Assembly (NCBI GenBank): GCA_014843695.1
Contig: CM026397.1
Coordinates: 45,085,272-45,149,271 of the forward strand
DNA: 64,000 nucleotides
From: Archivesica marissinica
Lineage: Eukaryota; Mollusca; Bivalvia; Venerida; Vesicomyidae
Direction of reading: 5' to 3'
Below are positions 1 through 13,142 of the stretch, piece by piece. Position numbers and translations under genes: made by a program. The stretch's first letter is position 1, and the number at the start of each line of letters is the position of its first letter. A model generated the notes under the pieces. It ran no database searches and was not told where the DNA came from. It worked only from the letters and a program-made list of their open reading frames with translations.

Positions 1-265
1 NNNNNNNNNNNNNNNNNNNNNNNNNNNNNNNNNNNNNNNNNNNNNNNNNNNNNNNNNNNNNNNNNNNNNNNNNNNNNNNNNNNNNNNNNNNNNNNNNNNN
101 NNNNNNNNNNNNNNNNNNNNNNNNNNNNNNNNNNNNNNNNNNNNNNNNNNNNNNNNNNNNNNNNNNNNNNNNNNNNNNNNNNNNNNNNNNNNNNNNNNNN
201 NNNNNNNNNNNNNNNNNNNNNNNNNNNNNNNNNNNNNNNNNNNNNNNNNNNNNNNNNNNNNNNNN
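1..265. other. Assembly gap (N run) at left edge
   Basis: All bases are N. The sequence resumes inside a minisatellite, so the gap probably lies in the same array. Confidence 0.99.
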
Positions 266-597
266 ACATCGCCCTCTAGAATGGTCCCTAGCCACACATC
301 GCCCTCTAGAATGGTCCCTAGCCACACATCGCCCTCTAGAATGTGGGGCGAAGTGATGGTCCCTAGCCACACATCGCCCTCTAGAATGTGGGGAGAAGTG
401 ATGGTCCCTAGCCACACATTGCCCTCTAGAATGGTCCCTAGCCACACATCGCCCTCTAGAATGTGGGGAGAAGTGATGGTCCCTAGCCACACATCGCCCT
501 CTAGAATGTGGGGCGAAGTGATGGTCCCTAGCCACACATAGCCCCTCTAGAATGTGGGGAGAAGTGATGGTCCCTAGCCACACATCGCCCTCTAGAA
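266..597. repeat. Minisatellite, 30/45-bp units
   Basis: Units built on ATGGTCCCTAGCCAC plus ACATCGCCCTCTAGA (30 bp) alternate with units carrying a further 15 bp, ATGTGGGGCGAAGTG (45 bp). All lengths are multiples of 15, so one frame stays open, but the peptide is only the repeat and nothing suggests a gene. The array runs out of the left gap and is probably longer. Confidence 0.95.
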
Positions 598-1414
598 TGA
601 TCACTGGGTTACATTGAGTATACAAAATGTATGCTGCATAGAGGCCAGTGCTTGTACATGTAGGTTGTAAGACAAGGTACAGTTTTCTACAACATAGTAT
701 TTAAGGAATGCAGCTATAAAGTGTATGCAGTGTATGCAGTTATCAGGTGCTATCAGGTGTATGCAGTGACTATTGAAACACAGGATTGTAAGATGATCTA
801 CCAAATGCATCTTTGTTGTAATGGAATTTGGATTATGAGATAAACCTATACAAAATTATAAAATCCATTTTCTGTAACTGCATAACTGGGTCGCCTAAGT
901 ACATGCACACACAATGCATGTGGGTTAATTGTTGTGGTTTGTGGTCCAATTGTGGTGGTTTGTGGTTTAATTGTGGTGTTAATTAGTCTTGCAGTAACTC
1001 TGTATTCATTAATGTTTGTTGTTACCATTGGAAACAAGTGGCGACCAGTTGAGTGCCCTGCAAGTCCAATATCAGGAACAATAACTCTATGTGGCATTTT
1101 TGTGTTGGATCAATACATGGCAATATTGGTTTGGCTTCACTGGGGTTTACTGACCCACTTCACCAGTATAGGTCAATGTACTGTTACTGTCATCAACAAC
1201 TACATGCTAATCATATTGTTAACAAATAAAAACTATTACACATAACTATGTACTAGAACTAGAAGGATGATTGAAAACAGGTTAGTAAGAGGGCCATGAT
1301 GGCAGGTTACAGGGTTAATGTGTTTTCTTTATTTGTAACTGAAAACTAGATGAAAATATGTCATGGAATTTCACATACTTTTATGTTCATCACTAGCATG
1401 CAGCGTTTAGTTTG
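598..1414. other. AT-rich intergenic or intronic stretch
   Basis: No recognisable gene or element. Short direct repeats of GTATGCAGT occur near 722-770, and a TGTGGT-rich stretch lies near 930-985. The open frames here are short and read through low-complexity sequence. Confidence 0.6.
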
Positions 1415-1659
1415 TTTAAACTTTATTTATTTTACAACGATTACGAAAAGTTTCAACAACTTATATTAATCACTCTCGTGCGGATGAAAGCGTAAATGTG
1501 GTCATGCGTGTTGGAGGAAACCGGAGTACCCGGTGAAAACCCACCTGTCCGATCTGTCGACCACCGTATCAACTCATATACTTCCCGGTCCGAGGATCGA
1601 ACCCGGGTTGCCTTGATGAGAAGCGAGCGTGCTAACCACTGATCTAATCGGACAGCCCT
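1415..1659 (-). mobile_element. tRNA-derived SINE, family A (near full length)
   Basis: Read on the minus strand, it starts with GGCTGTCCGATTAGATCAG and GGTTAGCACGCTCGC (tRNA A-box region). A B-box, GGTTCGATCC, follows within a GGTCCGAG context. The body includes GGGTTTTCACCGGGTACTCC. It ends in a T-rich tail containing a CGATTACGAAAAG-like motif, seen near 1437 on the plus strand. Partial copies of the same family lie at 17195-17254 with 18374-18475, at 30301-30345 and at 61630-61785. SINE identity rests on the tRNA-like head and the dispersed copies. No database name is claimed. Confidence 0.8.
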
Positions 1660-1889
1660 TGTTATGTCAAAGTATGACTTTCATTAGGCAAATTAACTGA
1701 TGGGAGATGTACCACCGTGTCTGTGTAAACAATTAATAACGATAGTTGGTGTTTCCTGTAACAGTAATTACAATGTGTTCAATACAGGTACACACTAATC
1801 GGCAATTGCAGAGTTTGAAATGCACTTTTATGATTGGCATTTATTTATAATTCCTGTTACTGGGATCATTCTAGTGGGCGATTCGCCTT

Positions 1890-1904
1890 CCCCCCCCCCC
1901 CCCC
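1890..1904. repeat. Poly-C run (15 C)
   Basis: Fifteen consecutive C. The length is likely to be polymorphic or affected by sequencing error. Confidence 0.95.
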
Positions 1905-1995
1905 ACTTCTCCCTAAAAACACTTTTTTATAAAGTTTCAAGCAAAATTGTGTACAGTGAGATACATTCATTCTATTCAAATGTTGTATTTATATG

Positions 1996-2165
1996 TTCGC
2001 TCCAGGTGCGAAAGGTACGGAGTTCGAGCCCTGCTTGAGCTGTTACGATTATGCCCTTAGGCAAGGCATTTAAATTCCACGTTGCCTATTCTCTCTCCCT
2101 CATGGCGATTGATTCCAACAGAACTTGTTTCGCAATCGAGCTAAAATAAATTTGTATAAATTAAA
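1996..2165 (+). mobile_element. tRNA-derived SINE, family C (5' truncated)
   Basis: It begins in the tRNA-like head (CAGGTGCGAAAGG, then B-box-like GAGTTCGAGCC). It continues through GCCCTTAGGCAAGGCATTTAA, a CTCTCTCCCTCATGG segment, and a tail with CGCAATCGAGCTAAAATAAA. The same sequence recurs at 13012-13142 (plus) and 63653-63890 (minus, nearly complete). Relative to those copies an internal piece (the AATGAGGTCTCGAGAG region) is missing here. Confidence 0.75.
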
Positions 2166-2870
2166 TGTGCATTTTAACCATATTTTGTTGAAATTTCTTA
2201 AATAACACCATTTAAGGACGTGATCACGTGCTTTCTCACTTCTCCCAAACATTCTGACCTAGAATGAACCCTGCTGTTCTATTGCAAAACGTATTTGTGT
2301 GTTTAGGCTTTGTAGAACACTTTGCAAGTGTTTTTCATGTGGGGAAAAAGGGTTTCACGGAGGATGTTACACTCGGATGCATCTTGTAAATCACTAAGCA
2401 CAACTTGACAAGTGTACATATTAAGGGCTTGTACTTGAGAGAGTCTGGTGACATTTCTGATGCTTTCATGGTATTTATGTAATGAGGAACCTCGCTGGCT
2501 TTTCTATTACCTCCCTTGGCAGATAAAATCCGATTTATCCCTGAATGTATAGCGGTCCTTTCAGTCGGAATCGTTTGTTTTTACAGTCGTTCCCTAATCG
2601 GATGTTGCGTTATGATAAATGTGATTTTATCCAAATCATGTTAATTAATTGATATAAAAGTTTACCCATTGGATATACTGTAGGATATCTGTCGAGATAA
2701 TTATAGTAACATAATAATTATGGGATAAGAAAGTGGGTGACAATGGATGGCATGTAGTGCAAAGGAAACAATGATAAAAACAGAGGAAACAACTTAAAGA
2801 GGACGTACATACTTTTAGAGAGTATTCAGGGGATAATGATTGATAATGAAACGCTCTGTAGTATGCCAGT
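2166..2870. other. Unique AT-rich sequence
   Basis: No gene, element or repeat that I can support. Confidence 0.5.
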
Positions 2871-2984
2871 TGCTCAAAGACATGAATGTAACTTGACTAT
2901 CAACCTATGCTCAAAGACATGAATGTAACTTGACTATCAACCTATGCTCAAAGATATGAATGTAACTTGACTATCAACCTATGC
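2871..2984. repeat. Tandem repeat, 37 bp x3
   Basis: Three nearly identical copies starting TGCTCAAAGACATGAATG. The third copy differs by one base (GATATG). Confidence 0.95.
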
Positions 2985-3062
2985 AGGGTTCAAACTAGAG
3001 CCACGCCCTTCGTATGCATTGGATATACATGTACTGTAGGAAATCTGTCCAGATTTACTAAC

Positions 3063-3301
3063 TTAACCCTTTCAACACCAAGTAACCGACATGGACTGGT
3101 CCATGATCTTTTTAGACCAATAAATTAATAAGAAAATTACATTTAGACCAGTTCATTTATCAAAATTGGTAATTTTGTATAAAAATAGTAATATTACTGG
3201 GGAAAAGTGCAGATCCTTATTAGGTGGCTTGTGACGGACGGTCCATCTGGATCTACACTTTTTTAAGCCTATTTAGAGGTATGTAGTGTTGAAAGGGTTA
3301 A
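3063..3301. mobile_element. piggyBac-like MITE (TTAA target site)
   Basis: The left end reads TTAACCCTTTCAACACCA and the right end is its inverted complement with one mismatch (TAGTGTTGAAAGGGTTAA). If the outer TTAA is the target-site duplication, the inverted repeats start CCCTTTC, as expected for piggyBac-type elements. The element is about 239 bp with no coding capacity, so it would be non-autonomous. The interior also contains an imperfect palindrome around GACTGGTCC and GGACGGTCC. Confidence 0.75.
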
Positions 3302-3565
3302 GAATTATAAGATTAGAAAACGGATGAAGATTGATACTATGTGTGGTGAAAAGGGAACCCCCAAAGAAAGCATTATATTATTAACAAGACCTATCCACCT
3401 TCGATGTAGCTTGCATGTTGTAGAATAAATATAACTATAAATTCATTACAAGACAGTCTACGATTATATTAACCACCATTGATTTAAACTCGGCACCTAC
3501 AACAATTACACGGTAGCAATCAATTATATATATTAGCTTTGTGCAACATTTACACGCTAGTAGGA
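3302..3565. other. Unique sequence
   Basis: AT-rich with no recognised feature. Confidence 0.4.
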
Positions 3566-3810
3566 AGTCGGCATCCATGGTCGAGTAGTTACGGTCGCTG
3601 ACTTACATACTACTGTAACCTATCATCATTGATGGTCACAGGATCGAGACCCGCTCAGGCACATGTCTCATTGATATGAAAAAGTTGCCAGTGCCTTACG
3701 GAGGTTGCCCAGGAAAGGTGTTGTTAGGTAAATTGCCCATTGGCGATATACATGTAGCCAAAAATGGTGCTGATACTGGCGTAAAACCCGAACAAACAAA
3801 CAAACACACA
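3566..3810 (+). mobile_element. tRNA-derived SINE, family B (full-length-like)
   Basis: The head has CATGGTCGAGTAGTTA (A-box-like) and GTCACAGGATCGAGACC (B-box-like). The body is CCACTGTAACCTATCATC-like, followed by ATATGAAAAAGTTGCC, and it ends with a short (AAAC)n tail. Other copies are at 42157-42345 (plus) and 29454-29545 (fragment). Confidence 0.78.
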
Positions 3811-4041
3811 TGGTAGCACAAGGTTCCCATGGTCAGGAACAAATCTGAGAATTTTGTAATTAGTTGGGGAAATTTAAAATTGGCAAAAGTCAGGGAATTG
3901 TGGAAGTAAAATTATTACTTGGTGTTGAATGTGATGTTAGGACAGATTTTGGCATCATAGTACCATATATAATTGCAATAAAAGAAATGAGATAAAAATT
4001 GCCTTTACAGTACTACTCACATTTATAGCTACATATTTGTA

Positions 4042-4345
4042 TATAGAGGTGGTACGGGTTGGTTGATGGGGAGGATGGTGGTCAACATTTATATAGAGGT
4101 GGTACGTGTTGGTTGATGGGGAGGATGGAGGCCAACATTTATATAGAGGTGGTACGGGTTGGTTGATGGGGAGGATGGAGGCCAACATTTATATAGAGAT
4201 GGTACGGGTTGGTTGATGGGGAGGATGGAGGTCAACATTTATATAGAGGTGGTACGGGTTGGTTGATGGGGAGGATGGAGGTCAACATTTATATAGAGGT
4301 GGTACGTGTTGGTTGATGGGGAGGAGGGAGGTCAACATTTATATA
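4042..4345. repeat. Minisatellite, 50 bp x6
   Basis: Copies beginning TATAGAGGTGGTACGGG recur every 50 bp (first at 4042, second at 4092). It runs directly into the next array. Confidence 0.95.
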
Positions 4346-6960
4346 GTGATCATGTGAGGAGCATTATATAACTGTATATAGTGATCATGTGAGGAGCATT
4401 ATATAACTGTACATAGTGATCATGTGAGGAGCATTATATAGTGATCATGTGAGGAGCATTATATAACTGTACATAGTGATCATGTGAGGAGCATTATATA
4501 ACTGTACATAGTGATCATGTGAGGAGCATTATATAACTGTATATAGTGATCATGTGAGGAGCATTATATAGTGATCATGTGAGGAGCATTATATAACTGT
4601 ACATAGTGATCATGTGAGGAGCATTATATAACTGTACATAGTGATCATGTGAGGAGCATTATATAACTGTACATAGTGATCATGTGAGGAGCATTATATA
4701 ACTGTACATAGTGATCATGTGAGGAGCATTATATAACTGTACATAGTGATCATGTGAGGAGCATTATATAACTGTAATATGATCATGTGAGGAGCATTAT
4801 ATAGTGATCATGTGAGGAGCATTATATAGTGATCATGTGAGGAGCATTATATAACTGTACATAGTGATCATGTGAGGAGCATTATATAACTGTACATAGT
4901 GATCATGTGAGGAGCATTATATAACTGTATATAGTGATCATGTGAGGAGCATTATATAACTGTACATAGTGATCATGTGAGGAGCATTATATAACTGTAC
5001 ATAGTGATCATGTGAGGAGCATTATATAACTGTACATAGTGATCATGTGAGGAGCATTATATAACTGTACATAGTGATCATGTGAGGAGCATTATATAAC
5101 TGTACATAGTGATCATGTGAGGAGCATTATATAACTGTATATAGTGATCATGTGAGGAGCATTATATAACTGTATATAGTGATCATGTAAGGAGCATTAT
5201 ATAACTGTACATAGTGATCATGTAAGGAGCATTATATAACTGTATATAGTGATCATGTGAGGAGCATTATATAACTGTATATAGTGATCATGTGAGGAGC
5301 ATTATATAGTGATCATGTGAGGAGCATTATATAACTGTACATAGTGATCATGTGAGGAGCATTATATAACTGTACATAGTGATCATGTGAGGAGCATTAT
5401 ATAACTGTATATAGTGATCATGTGAGGAGCATTATATAACTGTACATAGTGATCATGTGAGGAGCATTATATAACTGTACATAGTGATCATGTAAGGAGC
5501 ATTATATAACTGTACATAGTGATCATGTGAGGAGCATTATATAACTGTACATAGTGATCATGTGAGGAGCATTATATAACTGTACATAGTGATCATGTGA
5601 GGAGCATTATATAGTGATCATGTGAGGAGCATTATATAACTGTACATAGTGATCATGTGAGGAGCATTATATAGTGATCATGTGAGGAGCATTATATAGT
5701 GATCATGTGTGGAGCATTATATAGTGATCATGTGTGGAGCATTATATAGTGATCATGTGAGGAGCATTATATAGTGATCATGTGAGGAGCATTATATAAC
5801 TGTACATAGTGATCATGTGAGGAGCATTATATAGTGATCATGTGAGGAGCATTATATAGTGATCATGTGTGGAGCATTATATAGTGATCATGTGAGGAGC
5901 ATTATATAGTGATCATGTGAGGAGCATTATATAGTGATCATGTGAGGAGCATTATATAACTGTATATAGTGATCATGTGAGGAGCATTATATAGTGATCA
6001 TGTGAGGAGCATTATATAACTGTACATAGTGATCATGTGAGGAGCATTATATAGTGATCATGTGAGGAGCATTATATAACTGTACATAGTGATCATGTGA
6101 GGAGCATTATATAGTGATCATGTGAGGAGCATTATATAACTGTATATAGTGATCATGTGAGGAGCATTATATAACTGTACATAGTGATCATGTGAGGAGC
6201 ATTATATAACTGTATATAGTGATCATGTAAGGAGCATTATATAACTGTACATAGTGATCATGTGAGGAGCATTATATAACTGTACATAGTGATCATGTGA
6301 GGAGCATTATATAACTGTACATAGTGATCATGTGAGGAGCATTATATAACTGTACATAGTGATCATGTGAGGAGCATTATATAGTGATCATGTGAGGAGC
6401 ATTATATAGTGATCATGTGAGGAGCATTATATAACTGTATATAGTGATCATGTGAGGAGCATTATATAACTGTACATAGTGATCATGTGAGGAGCATTAT
6501 ATAACTGTACATAGTGATCATGTGAGGAGCATTATATAACTGTACATAGTGATCATGTGAGGAGCATTATATAACTGTACATAGTGATCATGTGAGGAGC
6601 ATTATATAACTGTACATAGTGATCATGTGAGGAGCATTATATAACTGTATATAGTGATCATGTGAGGAGCATTATATAGTGATCATGTGAGGAGCATTAT
6701 ATAACTGTACATAGTGATCATGTGAGGAGCATTATATAACTGTACATAGTGATCATGTGAGGAGCATTATATAACTGTACATAGTGATCATGTGAGGAGC
6801 ATTATATAACTGTACATAGTGATCATGTGAGGAGCATTATATAGTGATCATGTGAGGAGCATTATATAACTGTATATAGTGATCATGTGAGGAGCATTAT
6901 ATAACTGTACATAGTGATCATGTGAGGAGCATTATATAACTGTACATAGTGATCATGTGA
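4346..6960. repeat. Minisatellite, mosaic of 25- and 35-bp units
   Basis: The core unit of 25 bp (GTGATCATGTGAGGAGCATT plus ATATA) occurs alone or with a 10-bp extension, ACTGTACATA or ACTGTATATA. About 80 units are mixed in irregular order. TGATCATG is a palindromic core. There is no coding signal. Confidence 0.97.
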
Positions 6961-7200
6961 AGTCGGAGCAGCAATTTCTTCAGTGTCAGGGTTCTCTCTG
7001 TCTGGAGTTTTGTTTGCCAATTGGAAAAAACTGGAGCCAACTAAGTGCCATATAGTTCACAGATAAATATTTGAAGCCATTTGACAAAAAATGTTACGCC
7101 AAAATAATAATAAAAAAGTTGCGCCAAATATTTCCGGCAATTCACAAAATTTAGCACCAGTATTTGTTTTTTCTCGCAATTGGCGACCCTGAATGTTACA
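6961..7200. mobile_element. Dispersed repeat, copy 1 (unclassified)
   Basis: It shares several blocks with 18476-18850: CTCTCTGTCTGGAG-like, CCAATTGGAAAAAACTGGAG, GCCAAATATTTCCGGC-like and a final CGCAATTGGCGACC. In both copies a minisatellite starts within a few bases of the GGCGACC end. A transposon that carries or seeds tandem repeats at its end is likely, for example a non-autonomous rolling-circle element. The class is not established. Confidence 0.5.
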
Positions 7201-7205
7201 CTTAT

Positions 7206-10200
7206 AAAATGGAATTGCTATAAAATGGTGGAATTGCTATTATAAACTGGTGGAATTGCAATAAAATGGTGGAATTGCTATACAGTGTTGGAATTGCTAT
7301 TATAAACTGTTGTAATTGCTATGAAATGGTGGAATTGCTATAAACTGTTGGAATTGCTATACACTGTTGGAATTGCTATATAATGGTAGAATTGCTATAC
7401 AATGTTGGAATTGCTATAAACTTTTGGAATTGTTATACACTGTTGGAATTGCTATACAATGTTGGAATTGCTATAAACTTTTGGAATTGTTATACACTGT
7501 TGGAATTGCTATACAATGTTGGAATTGCTATAACCTTTTGGAATTGTTATACACTTGGAATTGCTATACAATGTTGGAATTGCTATATAATGGTAGAATT
7601 GCTATACAATGTTGGAATTGCTATACAATGTTGGAATTGCTATATAATGGTAGAATTGCTATACAATGTTGGACTTGTTATACACTGTTGGAATTGCTAT
7701 ACAATGTTGGAATTGCTATACAATGTTGGAATTGCTATAAACTTTTGGAATTGTTATACACTGTTGGAATTGTTATACAATGTTGGAATTTCTATACAAT
7801 GTTGGAATTGCTATACAATGTTGGAATTGCTATACAATGTTGGAATTGCTATACAATGTTGGAATTGCTATACAATGTTGGAATTGCTATACACTGTTGG
7901 AATTGCTATATAATGGTAGAATTGCTATACAATGTTGGAATTGCTATACAATGTTGGAATTGCTATACAATGTTGGAATTGCTATAAAATGGTAGAATTG
8001 CTATACAATGTTGGAATTGCTATATAATGGTAGAATTGTTATACACTGTTGGAATTGCTATATAATGGTAGAATTGCTATACAATGTTGGAATTGCTATA
8101 CAATGTTGGAATTGCTATACAATGTTGGAATTGCTATACAATGTTGGAATTGCTATACAATGTTGGAATTGCTATACAATGTTGGAATTGCTATAAAATG
8201 GTGGAATTGCTATACAATGTTGGAATTGCTATAAAATGTTGGAATTGCTATACAATGTTGGAATTGTTATACAATGTTGGAATTGTTATACAATGTTGGA
8301 ATTGCTATACAATGTTGGAATTGCTATACACTGTTGGAATTGCTATACAATGTTGGAATTGTTATACAATGTTGGAATTGCTATACAATGTTGGAATTGC
8401 TATACAATGTTGGAATTGTTATACAATGTTGGAATTGTTATACAATGTTGGAATTGCTATAAAATGGTGGAATTGCTATACAATGTTGGAATTGCTATAC
8501 AATGTTGGAATTGTTATACAATGTTGGAATTGCTATACAATGTTGGAATTGCTATACAATGTTGGAATTGTTATACAATGTTGGAATTGCTATACAATGT
8601 TGGAATTGCTATACAATGTTGGAATTGCTATACAATGTTGGAATTGCTATACAATGTTGGAATTGCTATACAATGTTGGAATTGTTATACAATGTTGGAA
8701 TTGTTATACAATGTTGGAATTGCTATACAATGTTGGAATTGTTATACACTGTTGGAATTGCTATACAATGTTGGAATTGTTATACAATGTTGGAATTGCT
8801 ATAAAATGGTGGAATTGCTATACAATGTTGGAATTGCTATACAATGTTGGAATTGCTATACAATGTTGGAATTGCTATAAAATGGTGGAATTGCTATACA
8901 ATGTTGGAATTGTTATACAATGTTGGAATTGCTATACAATGTTGGAATTGCTATACAATGTTGGAATTGCTATACAATGTTGGAATTGTTATACAATGTT
9001 GGAATTGCTATACAATGTTGGAATTGCTATACAATGTTGGAATTGCTATACAATGTTGGAATTGTTATACAATGTTGGAATTGCTATACAATGTTGGAAT
9101 TGCTATACAATGTTGGAATTGCTATACACTGTTGGAATTGCTATACAATGTTGGAATTGCTATACACTGTTGGAATTGCTATACAATGTTGGAATTGCTA
9201 TACAATGTTGGAATTGTTATACACTGTTGGAATTGCTATACAATGTTGGAATTGTTATACACTGTTGGAATTGCTATATAATGGTAGAATTGCTATACAA
9301 TGTTGGAATTGCTATACAATGTTGGAATTGCTATACACTGTTGGAATTGCTATATAATGGTAGAATTGCTATACAATGTTGGAATTGCTATACAATGTTG
9401 GAATTGCTATAAAATGGTAGAATTGCTATACAATGTTGGAATTGCTATATAATGGTAGAATTGTTATACACTGTTGGAATTGCTATATAATGGTAGAATT
9501 GCTATACAATGTTGGAATTGCTATACAATGTTGGAATTGTTATACAATGTTGGAATTGCTATACAATGTTGGAATTGCTATACAATGTTGGAATTGCTAT
9601 ACAATGTTGGAATTGCTATACAATGTTGGAATTGCTATAAAATGGTGGAATTGCTATACAATGTTGGAATTGCTATAAAATGTGGAATTGCTATACAATG
9701 TTGGAATTGTTATACAATGTTGGAATTGTTATACAATGTTGGAATTGCTATACAATGTTGGAATTGCTATACACTGTTGGAATTGCTATACAATGTTGGA
9801 ATTGTTATACAATGTTGGAATTGCTATACAATGTTGGAATTGCTATACAATGTTGGAATTGTTATACAATGTTGGAATTGTTATACAATGTTGGAATTGC
9901 TATAAAATGGTGGAATTGCTATACAATGTTGGAATTGCTATACAATGTTGGAATTGTTATACAATGTTGGAATTGCTATACAATGTTGGAATTGCTATAC
10001 AATGTTGGAATTGTTATACAATGTTGGAATTGCTATACAATGTTGGAATTGCTATACAATGTTGGAATTGCTATACAATGTTGGAATTGCTATACAATGT
10101 TGGAATTGCTATACAATGTTGGAATTGCTATACAATGTTGGAATTGCTATACAATGTTGGAATTGTTATACACTGTTGGAATTGCTATACAATGTTGGAA

Positions 10201-11603
10201 TTGTTATACAATGTTGGAATTGCTATAAAATGGTGGAATTGCTATACAATGTTGGAATTGCTATACAATGTTGGAATTGCTATACAATGTTGGAATTGCT
10301 ATAAAATGGTGGAATTGCTATACAATGTTGGAATTGTTATACAATGTTGGAATTGCTATACAATGTTGGAATTGCTATACAATGTTGGAATTGCTATACA
10401 ATGTTGGAATTGTTATACAATGTTGGAATTGCTATACAATGTTGGAATTGCTATACAATGTTGGAATTGCTATACAATGTTGGAATTGTTATACAATGTT
10501 GGAATTGCTATACAATGTTGGAATTGCTATACAATGTTGGAATTGCTATACAATGTTGGAATTGCTATACAATGTTGGAATTGCTATACAATGTTGGAAT
10601 TGCTATACACTGTTGGAATTGCTATACAATGTTGGAATTGTTATACACTGTTGGAATTGCTATATAATGGTAGAATTGCTATACAATGTTGGAATTGCTA
10701 TACAATGTTGGAATTGTTATACACTGTTGGAATTGTTATACAATGTTGGAATTGCTATAAAATGGTGGAATTGCTATACAATGTTGGAATTGCTATACAA
10801 TGTTGGAATTGCTATACAATGTTGGAATTGTTATACACTGTTGGAATTGCTATACAATGTTGGAATTGCTATACAATGTTGGAATTGTTATACAATGTTG
10901 GAATTGCTATATAATGGTAGAATTGCTATACAATGTTGGAATTGCTATACAATGTTGGAATTGCTATACAATGTTGGAATTGCTATACAATGTTGGAATT
11001 GTTATACAATGTTGGAATTGCTATATAATGGTAGAATTGCTATACAATGTTGGAATTGTTATACACTGTTGGAATTGCTATACAATGTTGGAATTGCTAT
11101 ACACTGTTGGAATTGTTATACAATGTTGGAATTGCTATACAATGTTGGAATTGTTATACAATGTTGGAATTGCTATACAATGTTGGAATTGTTATACAAT
11201 GTTGGAATTGCTATACAATGTTGGAATTGCTATACAATGTTGGAATTGCTATACAATGTTGGAATTGCTATACAATGTTGGAATTGCTATACAATGTTGG
11301 AATTGCTATACAATGTTGGAATTGCTATACAATGTTGGAATTGCTATACAATGTTGGAATTGCTATACAATGTTGGAATTGCTATACAATGTTGGAATTG
11401 CTATACAATGTTGGAATTGCTATACAATGTTGGAATTGCTATACAATGTTGGAATTGCTATACAATGTTGGAATTGTTATACAATGTTGGAATTGCTATA
11501 CAATGTTGGAATTGCTATACAATGTTGGAATTGCTATACAATGTTGGAATTGCTATACAATGTTGGAATTGTTATACAATGTTGGAATTGCTATACAATG
11601 TTG
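7206..11603. repeat. Minisatellite, 19 bp x about 230
   Basis: The 19-bp unit is TGTTGGAATTGCTATACAA with few variants (AATGGTAGAATTG, ACACTG, TTGTTATA). Because 19 leaves remainder 1 on division by 3, a read-through frame cycles through all three phases every 57 bp. The unit lacks stop codons in the sense direction, so long but spurious open frames up to 482 codons arise. The 3' half is more homogeneous than the 5' edge, which suggests recent expansion from within. Confidence 0.97.
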
Positions 11604-12177
11604 ACCTGTCCAATCAAGCTGATGTTATACAGTATAGGATTATCCATCATAATTATGCACCTATAAAGTCCTATATGGGTCAGAATAGGTCACAGGAACC
11701 AAGGCTCTCAATTTGAGATATCTTGTTTGTTGTTTTATATCCAGTACAAATCATGGGTGGGGGTTGTTCAACTTGTGCTTGTTTCTGGGCCATAAGTCAA
11801 TACATTTCTTGATGAGAAATGGGTTGACTTATGGCCAAAACTATACCATAAAGACAAAATGCCAACAGTAACTGTTGGACCTATAAAATGCCAGATGAAG
11901 CATATTAATTAAAGCCTTGAAGAGTTCAGTTAATGGATATTTGTATCCATGCTCCCTAATCTATTGCCTTTGGTTTGATTTTCACAACATGATCTTCTTT
12001 AACAGAACTGATTATACATAAAAGCAACTCCATAAATGATGTAAAAAGTAGGCACTAATTACAAGAGGTCTAGACAGGTTAGACTTTATTGATTGCCATG
12101 TCCAACATTTCACAGAGTCATTCTCAACTATCTATTGTAATTATTAAAGGCTACCCATGTGTTTTCTCTCTTCAAAT
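11604..12177. other. Unique sequence containing a long hairpin
   Basis: No gene is seen. A strong inverted repeat lies at 11788-11836 and is listed separately. Confidence 0.5.
11788..11836. other. Perfect two-segment hairpin
   Basis: The outer arms GGCCATAAGTCAA and TTGACTTATGGCC are perfect complements. Inside them CATTTCT and AGAAATG also pair around a TGATG loop. It could be a MITE core or an RNA hairpin. No flanking evidence favours a gene. Confidence 0.7.
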
Positions 12178-13011
12178 AATAATAAACATCAATCTGTTTA
12201 ACCCCGTACCCCGCATAAACACCACATAAACACGTTTACTATTGGAACATCACATTGTTTAACCACATACCCCGCATAAACACCACATAAACACGTTTAC
12301 TATTGGAACATCAATCTGTTTAACCCTGTACCCCGCATAAACACCACATAAACACGTTTACTATTGGAACATCAATCTGTTTAACCCTGTACCCCGCATA
12401 AACACCATATAAACACGTTTACTATTGGAACATCAATCTGTTTAACCCTGTACCCCGCATAAACACCATATAAACACGTTTACTATTGGAACATCAATCT
12501 GTTTAACCCTGTACCCCGCATAAACACCATATAAACACGTTTACTATTGGAACATCAATCTGTTTAACCCTGTACCCCGCATAAACACCATATAAACACG
12601 TTTACTATTGGAACATCAATCTGTTTAACCCTGTACCCCGCATAAACACCATATAAACACGTTTACTATTGGAACATCAATCTGTTTAACCCTGTACCCC
12701 GCATAAACACCATATAAACACGTTTACTATTGGAACATCAATCTGTTTAACCCTGTACCCCGCATAAACACCATATAAACACGTTTACTATTGGAACATC
12801 AATCTGTTTAACCCTGTACCCCGCATAAACACCATATAAACACGTTTACTATTGGAACATCAATCTGTTTAACCCTGTACCCCGCATAAACACCATATAA
12901 ACACGTTTACTATTGGAACATCAATCTGTTTAACCCCGTACCCCGCATAAACACCATATAAACACGTTTACTATTGGAACATCAATCTGTCAATCCCATA
13001 CCCCGCATAAA
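12178..13011. repeat. Minisatellite, 61 bp x about 13
   Basis: The unit contains CATCAATCTGTTTAACCC, GTACCCCGCATAAACACC and ACACGTTTACTATTGG. Spacing is 61 bp. The inner copies are nearly identical and the edge copies diverge. The last copy abuts a SINE family C fragment. Confidence 0.95.
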
Positions 13012-13142
13012 CATTAAATTCCACGTTGCCTCTTCTCTCTCCCTCGTGGTGATGGATTCCTGATCAGGAATGAGGTCTCGAGAGTGATTAACATAAGTTG
13101 TAAGAACTTGTTTCGCAATCGAGCTAAAATAAATTTGTATAA
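13012..13142 (+). mobile_element. SINE family C, 3' part
   Basis: It matches the tail of family C: TTAAATTCCACGTTGCCTC, CTCTCTCCCTCG, GGTCTCGAGAGTGATTAAC and CGCAATCGAGCTAAAATAAA. It is sandwiched between two minisatellites. The next array begins right at its 3' end. Confidence 0.75.

Noticed and set aside
281..541. 86-codon frame at the left edge
   Set aside because: Entirely made of 30/45-bp minisatellite units.
934..1245. 103-codon hydrophobic frame resembling membrane segments
   Set aside because: It begins in a TGTGGT-rich low-complexity stretch, has no recognisable family and no splice or promoter support.
1415..1659. A tRNA gene
   Set aside because: The A- and B-box words are present, but the sequence continues as a SINE body and recurs in several truncated copies.
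4346..6960. Possible CRISPR-like array
   Set aside because: Repeats are directly abutting with no unique spacers, the genome is eukaryotic and no cas genes are present. The same reasoning applies to all other arrays.
7367..11716. Many open frames up to 482 codons
   Set aside because: They are phases of a 19-bp repeat without sense stop codons. Codons follow the repeat period and there is no conserved domain.
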